Part shown: in pieces, positions 1 to 7,750 of the stretch
Layout of the letters: every line of letters begins with the position of its first letter
How positions within the stretch are numbered: position 1 is the stretch's first letter
From: Mesoterricola silvestris
GTDB taxonomy: Bacteria; Acidobacteriota; Holophagae; Holophagales; Holophagaceae
Direction of reading: 5' to 3'
Assembly: GCF_030295405.1 (NCBI RefSeq)
Contig: NZ_AP027080.1
Location: forward strand, 3,208,001 to 3,272,000
DNA: 64,000 nucleotides
Position numbers and translations under genes: made by a program
Notes under the pieces: generated by a model
Databases searched by the model: none
Told to the model about the DNA's origin: nothing
What the model saw: only the letters and a program-made list of their open reading frames with translations

Positions 1-30
1 GCGGGTGCTCCGGCGGCCCGGAATGCGAGT

Positions 31-954
31 TCAGTGCTTGGCTGCGGATTGGAGGACCTTGAGGAGATGGTCGAAAAGGCTGGCGTAGGACTTCGCCCCT
101 GGAATGCCCTCAAGGGAGGAGGGCACCGTGAGCACCGTCAAGCCCGGACGTTCTCTGCAAGCCTCCACATACTCAGGAGGCGTGTTGGGATCCACCAGGA
201 CGATCTGCGCCTTCATCTGGGTCACGTAGTCCAGCAGCGCGGCCGGGGCCGGCAACTGCCCGGGCGTCGCCTTGCACACGATGAACTTGGGGCCGCCCAT
301 GCTCGAGAAGTTTTGCCAGCCGCACTGGAAGCTGAAAATCCGGACACCGTGGAGGGGCTTGAGGTCCTTCTTCCACCGGACGAGATCGGCCTTCAGGGCC
401 GCGATGAAGGCCGCGGCATTGGCATGGAAATAGACTTCCGACGCGGGGGCCGCCTTGCTCAGGCCCTTGGCGACGTTGCGGGCGATCACGGCGCCGTTCT
501 CGGGATTGAGCCAGAAGAAGGGATCGCCGGCCGAATACAGCGGGTCGGCGAAGCCCTCGCAGGTGCTGAAGGGCACGTTGGTCCGGAAGGCGCTCGGAGA
601 GACGTCGACCCACTGGACGGCTGCGGTGGTGGCGCCCGGGGCCACCTGCAGAACCTTGTTTATGGCCTCCGTCTCCCGCAGGAAACCCGTCCAGACGATG
701 ACGCGGGCCTTGGTGAGCAGGTCCTTGGCGGACGCTTCCACGGCCAGGTCCTTCCGCAGGATGCAGCCCTTGAACAGGCTGAAGGTCTCCACCTGGTTGC
801 CGCCCACCGCCTTGACGATGGCCTCCACGTCGGCCTCGGCCACGGCCACCGGCAGCCGTTTGCCTTCCCCGGCCAAGGCCACGGCCGCCAGCCCTCCGGC
901 GGCGAAGAGTGTGAGAAGCGCGCGCAGCGCCTTTTTCGTGACAGGGTTGTTCAT
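31..954 (-). CDS. metal-type ABC transporter substrate-binding protein (TroA/ZnuA-like), atypical ligands
   Basis: Periplasmic binding component of a TroA/ZnuA-like ABC importer, 307 aa, normal family length. A signal peptide is visible (about residues 1-28, hydrophobic run ending AVALAG). Family landmarks are the AVGGNQVET segment near residue 50, the WLNPENG box before the long backbone helix, and the IVLVDPNTPPEYVE segment near the C-terminus. The ATG at 954 is chosen because GGAGG precedes it and it overlaps the upstream stop by one base (TGATG), implying translational coupling. Odd: the family metal box DPHxWxDP reads DPFFWLNP here, so the ligand His is Phe, and the His-rich loop is missing. 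Cysteines occur at KGCIL, STCEG, QCGW and VCKAT. The cargo may therefore not be zinc or manganese. ATPase and permease genes are not in the window but could lie beyond the left edge. Confidence 0.75.
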   Translation of the reverse strand: MNNPVTKKALRALLTLFAAGGLAAVALAGEGKRLPVAVAEADVEAIVKAVGGNQVETFSLFKGCILRKDLAVEASAKDLLTKARVIVWTGFLRETEAINKVLQVAPGATTAAVQWVDVSPSAFRTNVPFSTCEGFADPLYSAGDPFFWLNPENGAVIARNVAKGLSKAAPASEVYFHANAAAFIAALKADLVRWKKDLKPLHGVRIFSFQCGWQNFSSMGGPKFIVCKATPGQLPAPAALLDYVTQMKAQIVLVDPNTPPEYVEACRERPGLTVLTVPSSLEGIPGAKSYASLFDHLLKVLQSAAKH

Positions 955-1316
955 CAAGCACCTCCAGGAATGGGCGGGTTGCCGGGCGCACCAGGAATCC
1001 GGAAACGGGGTTCATGCAGAGCCCCCGTCGTGAATGCCGTGAGGACCTCGCGCACCTCCCCGGCGATGCCGGACAGCACCTGGATGCCCATGGCCTCCAG
1101 GTGTATCTTCAGGACCGTCCCGATGGCTCCGCAGAGCAGCATTTCCGTGCCCATGGCCTGGAGCCTCACGGCCTTCTCGAAAGGGTCGGTTGGTCGGCAC
1201 TTCTTGTTCGCGAGCTTCTGGAAGGCCATGCCTTCCACCTGCCAGAAGGTGACCCTGTGGCAGAAATCAAAGGTCGGCGAAACACGACCATGAAAAGTTG
1301 GAACGGCCACCAGCAT
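954..1316 (-). CDS. NifX/NifB-type dinitrogenase iron-molybdenum cofactor family protein
   Basis: Small protein of about 120 aa of the dinitrogenase Fe-Mo cofactor biosynthesis family (NifX/NafY/NifB C-terminal fold). In nitrogen fixers this fold carries metal-cluster precursors; many anaerobes have free-standing paralogues of unknown role. The N-terminus MLVAVPTFHGRVSPTFDFC matches the family opening (IA[IV]P...GRVSP.FD), and a Gly-rich stretch with an Ala-Ile-Gly turn follows near residue 70. The start is taken at 1316 rather than at an ATG 15 bases upstream, because GGAGG lies six bases before it and the predicted transcription start falls inside the longer version. Its stop overlaps the binding-protein start. 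The pair suggests uptake or handling of a metal or cluster, which is inference. Confidence 0.8.
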   Translation of the reverse strand: MLVAVPTFHGRVSPTFDFCHRVTFWQVEGMAFQKLANKKCRPTDPFEKAVRLQAMGTEMLLCGAIGTVLKIHLEAMGIQVLSGIAGEVREVLTAFTTGALHEPRFRIPGAPGNPPIPGGA

Positions 1317-1336
1317 GAAACCTCCAGTCATGGGAG

Positions 1337-1353
1337 GGCAAACGGCGGGCCAA
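1337..1353 (-). promoter_or_regulatory. sigma-54 (-24/-12) promoter for the NifX-like/ABC binding protein operon
   Basis: On the minus strand the sequence reads TTGGCCCGCCGTTTGCC. The sigma-54 consensus is TTGGCACG-N4-TTGCA. The GG and GC dinucleotides are exactly 12 bases apart and only two positions differ. The predicted start of transcription is near 1326, which leaves a very short leader beginning just before the GGAGG of the gene starting at 1316. The adjacent gene encodes a sigma-54 activator. Confidence 0.6.
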
Positions 1354-1412
1354 AACGTTAACTGATATTTTAATTACACTTTATTTGCAAAATTGCCACT
1401 GAGTCGCTGCCT

Positions 1413-1459
1413 GATTGCAAAGCGCACCCCTCCCAAGGGGCTTGAGATTGCAACCTGCA
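1413..1459. repeat. two direct repeats GATTGCAA-N3-GCA, candidate activator binding sites
   Basis: GATTGCAAAGCGCA at 1413-1426 and GATTGCAACCTGCA at 1446-1459 are 33 bp apart, close to three helical turns. They lie about 60-120 bp upstream of the sigma-54 promoter, a normal place for an enhancer-binding activator. A third copy, GATTGCAATCTGCA, lies inside the activator gene at 1870-1883. Confidence 0.4.
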
Positions 1460-1467
1460 CCCTCCGT

Positions 1468-2817
1468 TCAGATCCGCTTCAGTTTTCGCCAAAGGGTGGT
1501 CTTGTTAATGCCCAGTTCCTTGGCGACTTCCACCCGGTTGCCGCCATGGCGTTCCATGGCCGCCAGGATCATGGTCCTTTCCATCCCCTTGAGATCCGGC
1601 GCCGCGGGCACGTCGGCCCTGGCCCTCCAGGGCGCGGCCAGGGTCGGAGGCAGGCATTCCGGGCGGATCAAGGTGTGCCTGCACAACACGCAGGCATGCT
1701 CGACCGCGTTCTCCAATTCCCGGATATTGCCCGGCCACCCATAGCGCATGAGCGCTGCCATGGCCTCCGGCGTGAAGCCGCGGACCTGCTTCCCGTGCAG
1801 GCCATTCTGCTTCTCCAGGAAGCGGTGGGCCAGGGCCGGAATATCCTCCGCCCTTTCGCGCAGAGGGGGGATTGCAATCTGCAATACGTTCAACCGGTAA
1901 TAGAGGTCCTCGCGGAACCGCCCCGCTTCCATCTCGGCGCGCAGATCCTTGTGGGTCGCGGCCACGAAACGCACATTGGCCTTGAGGGTGCCGTTGGACC
2001 CCAGCGGCTCGTAGGTGCGCTCCTGGAGGACCCGGAGCAGGCGCACCTGGGTGGCCGGGGAGATGTCCCCGATCTCGTCCAGGAAAAGCGTCCCGCCCTC
2101 GGCGGCGGCGATGCGCCCCTTGCGTTCCTTCTTCGCGTCGGTGAAGGCCCCCGCCTTGTGCCCGAACAGTTCGGCTTCGAGCAGCGTGTCCGGCAGGGCC
2201 CCGCAATTCAGCGTCACCAGCGGTTTGGGGAACCGGGGGCTCAGCTTGTGGAGGGCCCTGGCCATGAGTTCCTTCCCGGTGCCGCTTTCGCCGAGGATGA
2301 GCACGGTGCTGTCGCTTTCCGCGATAATGGGGAGCAGCTTGAACACCTCCTGCATTCGGTGGCTGGCGGAGATGATGTCCTGGAAGGTGGCGCGGCCATG
2401 CACGGCCTTGCGCAGCTCCTCGACGAGGGTCATGTCGCGAAACGTCTCCACCCCGCCGACGACCGCTCCGTTCGCGTCCCTCAGGAGGGCCGTGCTCACG
2501 CTGATGGGAAGCCGTTGACCGGAGGCCGTGAGGATGTTCACCTGCTTGTTGACGATGGGAGCCCCGCTTTCCAGGGTCTCCTTCAAGGCGCATTCGCCTT
2601 CGCAGATGTCAGCCCGGAAGACTTCGCAGCAAGGCTGGGCCAGGGCCGCGGTCGCCGAAACCCCCGTGATCTCGGCGGCCGCCCTGTTGAAGGACGTGAC
2701 CCGGAAGCCACCGTCCACGGTGAACACGCCGTCATTGATGGAATCCAGGATGGTCCGCAGGTCCAATGGGGGCCCCGGGAACGCCGCGCCCGGCTTGACT
2801 GAACGTGTTCGGCCCAC
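1468..2817 (-). CDS. sigma-54-dependent transcriptional activator, PAS - AAA+ - Fis-type HTH
   Basis: Cytoplasmic enhancer-binding activator of 449 aa. Residues about 15-125 form a PAS domain with a Cys cluster (CCEVFRADICEGEC), as in a known subgroup of these regulators. Residues about 140-370 are the AAA+ motor: Walker A GESGTGKE, sigma-54 contact loop reading GAFTDA instead of the usual GAFTGA, Walker B GGTLFLDEIGD, and R-finger segment FREDLYYRLNV. The C-terminus (HGGNRVEVAKELGINKTTLW) is a Fis-type helix-turn-helix. Start is GTG 2817, after GAGG. It lies upstream and co-oriented with the NifX-like/binding-protein pair, whose promoter is of sigma-54 type, so it is the likely activator of that pair. 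The PAS cysteines could sense redox state or a metal (inference). Confidence 0.92.
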   Translation of the reverse strand: MGRTRSVKPGAAFPGPPLDLRTILDSINDGVFTVDGGFRVTSFNRAAAEITGVSATAALAQPCCEVFRADICEGECALKETLESGAPIVNKQVNILTASGQRLPISVSTALLRDANGAVVGGVETFRDMTLVEELRKAVHGRATFQDIISASHRMQEVFKLLPIIAESDSTVLILGESGTGKELMARALHKLSPRFPKPLVTLNCGALPDTLLEAELFGHKAGAFTDAKKERKGRIAAAEGGTLFLDEIGDISPATQVRLLRVLQERTYEPLGSNGTLKANVRFVAATHKDLRAEMEAGRFREDLYYRLNVLQIAIPPLRERAEDIPALAHRFLEKQNGLHGKQVRGFTPEAMAALMRYGWPGNIRELENAVEHACVLCRHTLIRPECLPPTLAAPWRARADVPAAPDLKGMERTMILAAMERHGGNRVEVAKELGINKTTLWRKLKRI

Positions 2818-3093
2818 CGATCACCTCATGGTTGCTGGGTAAACCGCCTCCGGCCCGTCGGGAGCCCGGTTCGGTAGTGGCGAAGTCAGTAGCCTTCGCC
2901 ATCCGCCGCCGCCTGGGCTTTGCCCCGGAAAAGGCGGAAGATCATTGCGAAAGTGGAATGTGGCCTTGTACCCGAACTGCACCCGATGCCAGAAAGGCGG
3001 ACCACCCATGGGACCTCCGAGCCGAAGCGGACTAGGCTTCAGGGTAGGTCAATTTAAGCATATGCCCAATAAAAAGATACCGGCCAGGTGTCC

Positions 3094-3399
3094 TTAATCG
3101 GACTCGGGATCCACGGTATAGGCTCCGCCTTCGATGCGAAGGGCCAGTCCCCCGACGAGCGCCTCGGTCACCTTGCGATGGGCCGCATCCAGGACCCTCC
3201 CGAAGGTGGCCCGGGACACGCCCATCCTTTCCGCCGCGGCCTGCTGGTAAAGCCCTTCCTGGTGGGCCAGCCGGAGGGCCTCCAACTCCTCAAAGCCGAG
3301 CGTGACCTCCTCCAGTTCCATGAGGGGCACCCCCCGGGGCTTGAAATAGCGCGCTCCGGGCAGTTCTTCGACTCGCTTGCAGCAGGGACGGCGTGGCAC
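3094..3399 (-). CDS. DUF134 (UPF0251) family helix-turn-helix protein
   Basis: Protein of 101 aa matching the DUF134/UPF0251 family along its whole length. It shows the YFKPRGVPLMELEEVTL opening, the ELEALRLAHQEGLYQ segment, the sigma-factor-like helix-turn-helix AAAERMGVSRATFGRVLDAA, and the closing EALVGGLALRIEGG. The family is predicted to bind DNA; no function is established. A CPCK-like start (MPRRPCCKR) is normal for it. Start is GTG 3399, with CTGGAG seven bases upstream. It lies near the NifX-like gene; genes of these two families occur together in many anaerobes, so it may belong to the same physiological module. Confidence 0.88.
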   Translation of the reverse strand: MPRRPCCKRVEELPGARYFKPRGVPLMELEEVTLGFEELEALRLAHQEGLYQQAAAERMGVSRATFGRVLDAAHRKVTEALVGGLALRIEGGAYTVDPESD

Positions 3400-3450
3400 T
3401 CGGCTCTCCAGAGATGACTATTCCGTCTTCTCCCCCGCCCTGTCCAGCCT

Positions 3451-3885
3451 TCAGACGGGCAGGGCCACCTGGGCCTCGAAATGGCGGACCCCCCGGAGGG
3501 TCCAGGTCTTAAGGAGGGCGCCCAAATACCACGCCTCCAGTTGGCCCGTGACCGGCCCGCCCTTCTCACTGTCCAGGATGCAGTGGAAGGCCGCCTGCAC
3601 GGGCGCGTCGGTTCGGCAGAAGGATGAGGCCAACTGGTGATCGTCGACGGTGAAGCCGCCGCCATAGTCCAGGAGGTTCCCAAACCTGCCGGAAATCCGG
3701 AACCGGACGCCCTCGCCCCCCTGGACCCTCACGACCCACAAGAGGCCGCATTGCCGCTTCCAGCCCTCAAGGCCCTTGGGCAACACCTGGGCCACCGCCC
3801 GGGTCCGGGTGCAGGCAGGGGGCCCCATGACCAGGAGGAGCCCAGGGATAACCATCAAACTCGAGAACGACCCATTTCTGCCCAT
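3451..3885 (-). CDS. hypothetical exported protein
   Basis: Unrecognised protein of 144 aa. The start at 3885 is favoured over longer in-frame versions because GGGAGG precedes it and it opens with a signal-like sequence: a hydrophobic run FSSLMVIPGLLLVMG followed by PPAC, which could be a weak lipobox. The rest is mixed alpha/beta with several Gly-rich turns (NLLDYGGGFTVDD) and no catalytic motif I can name. Its stop lies 51 bases upstream of the DUF134 start on the same strand, so the two may be co-transcribed. Function unknown. Confidence 0.6.
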   Translation of the reverse strand: MGRNGSFSSLMVIPGLLLVMGPPACTRTRAVAQVLPKGLEGWKRQCGLLWVVRVQGGEGVRFRISGRFGNLLDYGGGFTVDDHQLASSFCRTDAPVQAAFHCILDSEKGGPVTGQLEAWYLGALLKTWTLRGVRHFEAQVALPV

Positions 3886-3941
3886 GCGCAACCTCCCCCA
3901 TGAACGATCGCTAGCCAACGCCTGCCCAGGCCAAGGGCGAC

Positions 3942-4160
3942 TCAAGCGAACGGGCACCCTCCCCCCGAGCAGCAGGAGCCACCCATGGCCGGTCCCGGCT
4001 CCTTGGCCCCGGCGAAGGCAAAAGCCGTCGTGGAAAGCTGCCGTTTCATCCCCGACGCGCAGCCACAGGAAGGGCAATCATGTTCTGCGCTCGCCCCCAT
4101 GGATTCCAGGTTTTCCGCCCACTGACCGCAGGATCCGCACTTGTACTCGTAGATGGGCAT
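3942..4160 (-). CDS. FmdB-type small zinc-ribbon protein
   Basis: Protein of 72 aa beginning MPIYEYKCGSCGQ, the signature of FmdB-family putative regulatory proteins. Two CxxC knuckles are visible (CGSC near residue 8 and CPSC near residue 30), enough for one zinc ribbon. The tail carries a second Cys cluster (GGSCCSGGGCPFA), common in the family. The start at 4160 is chosen over an upstream ATG because GGGAGGGG sits just before it. An AT-rich stretch at 4175-4225 with a TTATAT box could be its promoter. Family function is not settled; proposed roles are regulation or metal handling. Confidence 0.88.
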   Translation of the reverse strand: MPIYEYKCGSCGQWAENLESMGASAEHDCPSCGCASGMKRQLSTTAFAFAGAKEPGPAMGGSCCSGGGCPFA

Positions 4161-4339
4161 GGCCCCTCCCTTGAAACATCTATATAATCCTATAGCTTGA
4201 TTAGAATACAAGAAAGTATCTTCACCCGCTTTCCAGGAAATGCGCTTCCATCAGACCAGAACGAGCAGGGGAGCAAGGATGAAGAGCATGGGGCACTCCG
4301 TGTGCGATCCGACTCGCGCGTCTCGTGATTGGGGATAGA

Positions 4340-5451
4340 TCAAAGGGTTCGCCTGAACGTCTTGGCCGCGAGCAGCAGCGCCACCGTGCCTATGCCCAGG
4401 AGGAGGAGGATGTCCAACCCGACGCTTAGTGGGTCCACCTGCCTGAGCATCACGGTCCGGAGGCCCTGCACCACGTAGGTCATCGGATTGATGGACGCCA
4501 GGGCGCGGAGCCACGTCGGGAAGGCCTCCAGGGGATAGATGGCCCCGCTGGGGAAGAACAGGAGGGTGTTCAGCAGGCCCGCGAGGATCTTGGGGGTCAT
4601 GGGGTCGTCGATCGGGCCCATGAGCAGGAACATCAGGGCGTTGAAGGCATATCCGACCGTGATGGTGAGGATCAGGACCCAGAGCAGGGACATGGGGAGG
4701 GCGATCAGGTTCACGCCGGCCAGGGTTGAGCCCAGCACGGCCACGAGGAATCCGCAGATGGTGGCCTTGACGGTGCCGGCGAGGACCATTCCGCCGACCA
4801 GGTCGAGGGTGCGGATGGGGGTCACCAGGAATCCCTCGTGAACCCCGCGGACCCGGTCCTCGTTGTAGAGCATGCCTCCGCCGAACATCACCGAGAGGAA
4901 GATCGCCAGGGCCATGATGCCGGGGAGCAGGAAATTGATGTAGCGGATATAGGGGTAGATCTCCACCTGGTCCAACGCGATGGAGCCTCTCAGCCGGGCC
5001 GCGTGGGGGGGCGCGTTCAAGGTGTCGACGATTTCCTGCATCTTCCTGCCGATGCCACCGCTGACGAAGGCGTCCGTGTTTCCAGGAGGAGGCCGATGCG
5101 GGGGGCCTCGTCCCGGAGGACCCGGCGGGTGAAGTGGGCGGGTATGATGACCGCGGCCTTGAGGCGGCCCTGGGCCACGGCCCCTTTCGCCTCGGCCTCG
5201 TCAGCGAGGGGCACGGTGCGGAACGTATCGGCGTTGGCGGCCACCGCCTGGAAGGCCTCCCGCAGGCGCACCGATTGGCTCCCGCCGTCCAGGTCCACGA
5301 CGCCGACGGGGGACCGCGTGACCTTCCCTCCAAACGCGTTGCCCATGAGCAGGAGCTGCACGAGCGGACCGATCAGGGCGACCCCCAGGAGCAGCGGGGA
5401 ATGGAAGAATTTCCGGAGCTCGCGCTCCGCGATGGCGAGCATGCCCATCAT
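4340..5451 (-). pseudogene. ABC-2 type efflux permease (DrrB/YbhS-like), broken by a one-base frameshift
   Basis: Membrane subunit of an ABC-2 exporter. The N-terminal part (start ATG 5451, overlapping the ATPase stop as ATGA) has the opening MLAIAERELRKFF and one membrane segment followed by a periplasmic domain. The C-terminal part (below 5080) continues with MQEIVDTLNAP and about five membrane segments, including LLPGIMALAIFLSVMFGG and FLLMGPIDDPMTPKI. The two parts lie in different frames. Near 5071-5080 one base is missing: adding one restores a continuous reading ...LLLET-x-DAFVSGGIGRKMQ. As written the protein is about 145 aa and non-functional. Sequencing error is possible, but the ATPase and regulator of the same operon are also broken. 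Confidence 0.8.
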
Positions 5452-6343
5452 GCGACCTCCTTGCGGCGCCCCTCTGGGGCGCCCTGGGACCTGTCCAGGA
5501 CATGCCCAGTGAAGTGGACGAAGACGTCATCCAGGGTGGTGGGTTTCACCGCGATCGAGGCCAGCTCCACCCCTTCCCGAACGGCGAGCTCCACGAGTCC
5601 GGTGATTGCCTTGGAGCCGTTCTCCGTGCGGAAATGCACGGTCTCCGTGTCAACCCGCGCGAGGTTCCGGATTCCAGGCAGTCGCTCCAATCGGTCCATC
5701 CAGCCGTCCGGAACGTTCACGAAGGAGGCCTCCACCAGGGTCCCCTCGGGGACGCTCCTTTTCAGGTTCTCGGGCGTGTCCATCGCGATCAGCGCACCGT
5801 GATCCACGATCGCGACCCGGTCACAAAGGAAGTCCGCCTCATCCATGTAGTGGGTCGTGATCAGCATGGTCATGCCCTGCGACCGGTTCAGGCGCTTCAG
5901 AAGCTCCCACACCCGCACGCGGGAAACGGGAGCTTGTGCACGAGATCGACGGCTTCGAGAAGCTCCTGGATGGCGGTTTCCCGCCGGAGCCTCTCCACCC
6001 CGTAAAGCTTGGCGTATATGGAGAGGTTTCCCCGCACCGTGAGATCCGTGTCGCTGGTCATGGCCTGGGGCAACACCCCGATGCTCTTCCGGACGGCGTC
6101 CGGGTGCGAGCGGACGCTGTGGCCGTCGATATGGACTTCGCCCTCCGTGAGGGGGACGAGCGCCGTCATCATGCGGATGAGGGTGCTTTTCCCGGCGCCG
6201 TTGGGGCCCAGAAGCCCCAGGATCTCCCCGGGTGCCACGTCGAGACTGATCCCTCCCACGGCCTCGAAGGCTCCAAAGCGCTTGACGGCATTCCGGACCC
6301 GGATCGACCCGGTGGGCATGCCCTCGGAATCGGGGCCGCTCAT
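5448..6343 (-). pseudogene. ABC transporter ATPase (DrrA/YbhF-like) lacking signature motif and Walker B
   Basis: ATP-binding subunit of a multidrug-type ABC exporter. The first part (ATG 6343) has Walker A LGLLGPNGAGKSTLIRMM, the Q-loop region GVLPQAMTSDTDLTVR and the helical segment up to EAVDLVHKL. The second part resumes in another frame at VRVWELLKRLNRS, with the H-loop segment MLITTHYMDEADFLCDR and the C-terminal domain. Between them, near 5920-5930, the LSGG signature, Walker B and D-loop (about 40 codons) are absent and the frame changes. It cannot bind or hydrolyse ATP normally even if both halves were made. Its start overlaps the end of an HlyD remnant (ATGA), as in intact tetR-hlyD-ATPase-permease operons. 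Confidence 0.88.
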
Positions 6344-6502
6344 CGCCGCCTCCCGCGCAGGGAGGCCGGAATCACCGTCTCGGCCGTCATTCCTGGGACG
6401 AATCGGCCCTCCGGGTTCGGGATCCCCAGTTTCAGGCGGACCGTCCTGATGTCCCTCTTCTCGTCATTGACGTCCCGTTGGGTCGCGAAAAAGGTATGAC
6501 CT
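6340..6502 (-). pseudogene. C-terminal remnant of an HlyD/YbhG-type membrane-fusion protein
   Basis: In the frame that ends at the TGA overlapping the ATPase start, the minus strand reads TFFATQRDVNDEKRDIRTVR, then LKLGIPNPEGRF and VPGMTAETVIPA. This is the C-terminal beta-domain of HlyD-family periplasmic adaptors (IRT...PNP.G.L.PGM.AE pattern). About 50 codons remain of an expected 300 or more. It has no start of its own; upstream it runs into the truncated TetR gene. Confidence 0.7.
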
Positions 6503-6821
6503 GCTGGATGAACTGCCACTCAAGCGGATGCTCGCGGAAGAATTCGATCCTCAAACGCCATTGCCGCCAGAGTTCCCGCTCGAAGGGCGTCTCGGGTTCG
6601 AAACCCTCGACGACGAGATCGGCCAAGAGGGTCACCTGCTCCTGCCAGAGCTTGTAGATCAGGTCCTCCCTGTCCTCGTAGTAGATGTACAGCGTGGCCG
6701 GGGATACGCCCGCCGCCTTGGCGAGCTTCTGCATGGAGAAGGCGTCGAAGCCATCGAGCACCAGCATCTCGAGGGCGCACTGGCGGATCTTTCTGGCCTT
6801 TTCCGGATCCCGCTGGCGCAT
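6432..6821 (-). pseudogene. TetR-family regulator, truncated by fusion to the HlyD remnant
   Basis: The first about 110 residues are a normal TetR repressor start: helix-turn-helix FDAFSMQKLAKAAGVSPATL and YIYYEDREDLIYKLW, then the beginning of the ligand domain up to EWQFIQQV. After that (near 6500) the sequence becomes the HlyD remnant read out of frame and ends at 6432. Normal length would be about 190-200 aa. Start ATG 6821 has GGGAGG upstream. The helix-turn-helix is intact, so a short DNA-binding polypeptide could still be made, but it lacks most of the dimer and ligand domain. A matching palindrome lies just upstream at 6843-6862. Confidence 0.8.
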
Positions 6822-6842
6822 GCCGACCTCCCGATTTCAATA

Positions 6843-6862
6843 ATAAACAAACGTTCGTTTAT
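6843..6862. promoter_or_regulatory. palindromic operator of the TetR regulator
   Basis: ATAAACAAACGTTCGTTTAT is a 20-bp inverted repeat with one mismatched pair, 22 bases upstream of the tetR start and between it and the rightward hydrolase gene. TetR repressors of drug-efflux operons typically bind such sites to control their own operon. Confidence 0.6.
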
Positions 6863-6874
6863 GCCAAGGAGGCG

Positions 6875-7540
6875 GTGACGGATGCCAAAGCGACGGACCC
6901 GTTGACCCGGTCGATGGCCACCGGCGATGAGGACTTCTCCATCGGCGGGTTCGCGGACGATGTGGCGGCGGTGGTGGATCGACTCCCATTCCCGCGGTTC
7001 TTCCTGGTCGGGCACAGCCTGGGGGCTTCCGTGGCCTCCTGCTTCGCGGGGAGGTATCCGGACCGGCTCCAGGGCCTGATCCTGGTGGACTTCGGAGGTG
7101 ATCCCCGCGACGATGGCCCCGCTGAACTTGCTTGGCTGATGGACGGGCTTGCCCCTGCCAACTTCGAGACCTTCGCAGAGCAGGCCATGAAGACCTGCCT
7201 GCGCGGCGCCAGGACTGGCGTTGCCGACCGGGTCCTTGCGGGCTTGAAGGCCACACCCAGAAACAGCTTTTCCGGCGCTGTGCTGGGCCTGATGGACTTC
7301 GATCCCGTCGCCTCCCTTGCCCATGGACCGGACCGAAAGCTCCATCTCTATTCCTCTTTCCTCGACACCATGGGGCTCGTTCCCATCCATCAACGGGTCC
7401 ATGGAATGGAGGCCGAGCAGATCCCTGACTGCAGCCATTGGGTCCATCTTGACGGTCCCGAACTGTTCAACCAATCGCTGCAGCAATGGTTGAACCCGGC
7501 GTCCCCACATCCACCTTTCCAGCCTCCACCCGAAGGATGA
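6875..7540 (+). pseudogene. alpha/beta hydrolase lacking its N-terminus
   Basis: Alpha/beta-hydrolase fold protein of about 221 aa. The nucleophile elbow is clear (FFLVGHSLGASVASC), and the catalytic His lies near the end (PDCSHWVHLDGPELF). The family needs about 60-80 residues before the elbow region for the first strands and the oxyanion-hole HG motif. Here only about 35 precede FADDVAAVVDRL and they resemble no hydrolase start. The first possible start is GTG 6875, only two bases after AAGGAGG, a poor spacing. The 5' end abuts the tetR operator, so a deletion joining a promoter region to the middle of a hydrolase gene is likely. An active esterase is doubtful. Confidence 0.65.
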
Positions 7541-7750
7541 AATCGTAATCCTGCAACGTGCCCATCCGATGACGCAGCCCGCAAGGAGTTGAGGAAGATG
7601 AATACCCCTGTGACCGTATCCCGGGCGAGAGAAGGATGCGTTTCCTGTCCCAGGATACGGGTGTGCCCACGCCCTGCCTCGTCCGGCTTATTCCCCATGC
7701 TATGTTTGGGTGTTCACCTGCACATGACGGCACCTGTGGTGGAGACCCGG

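Noticed and set aside
1385-1405. TGGCA...TTGCA on the minus strand as a sigma-54 promoter
   Set aside because: The GG-GC distance is 9 bases instead of 12; the site at 1337-1353 has the right spacing.
2090-2200. GAFTDA loop as an inactivating mutation of the activator
   Set aside because: All other AAA+ motifs are intact and the variant fits a known PAS-activator subgroup.
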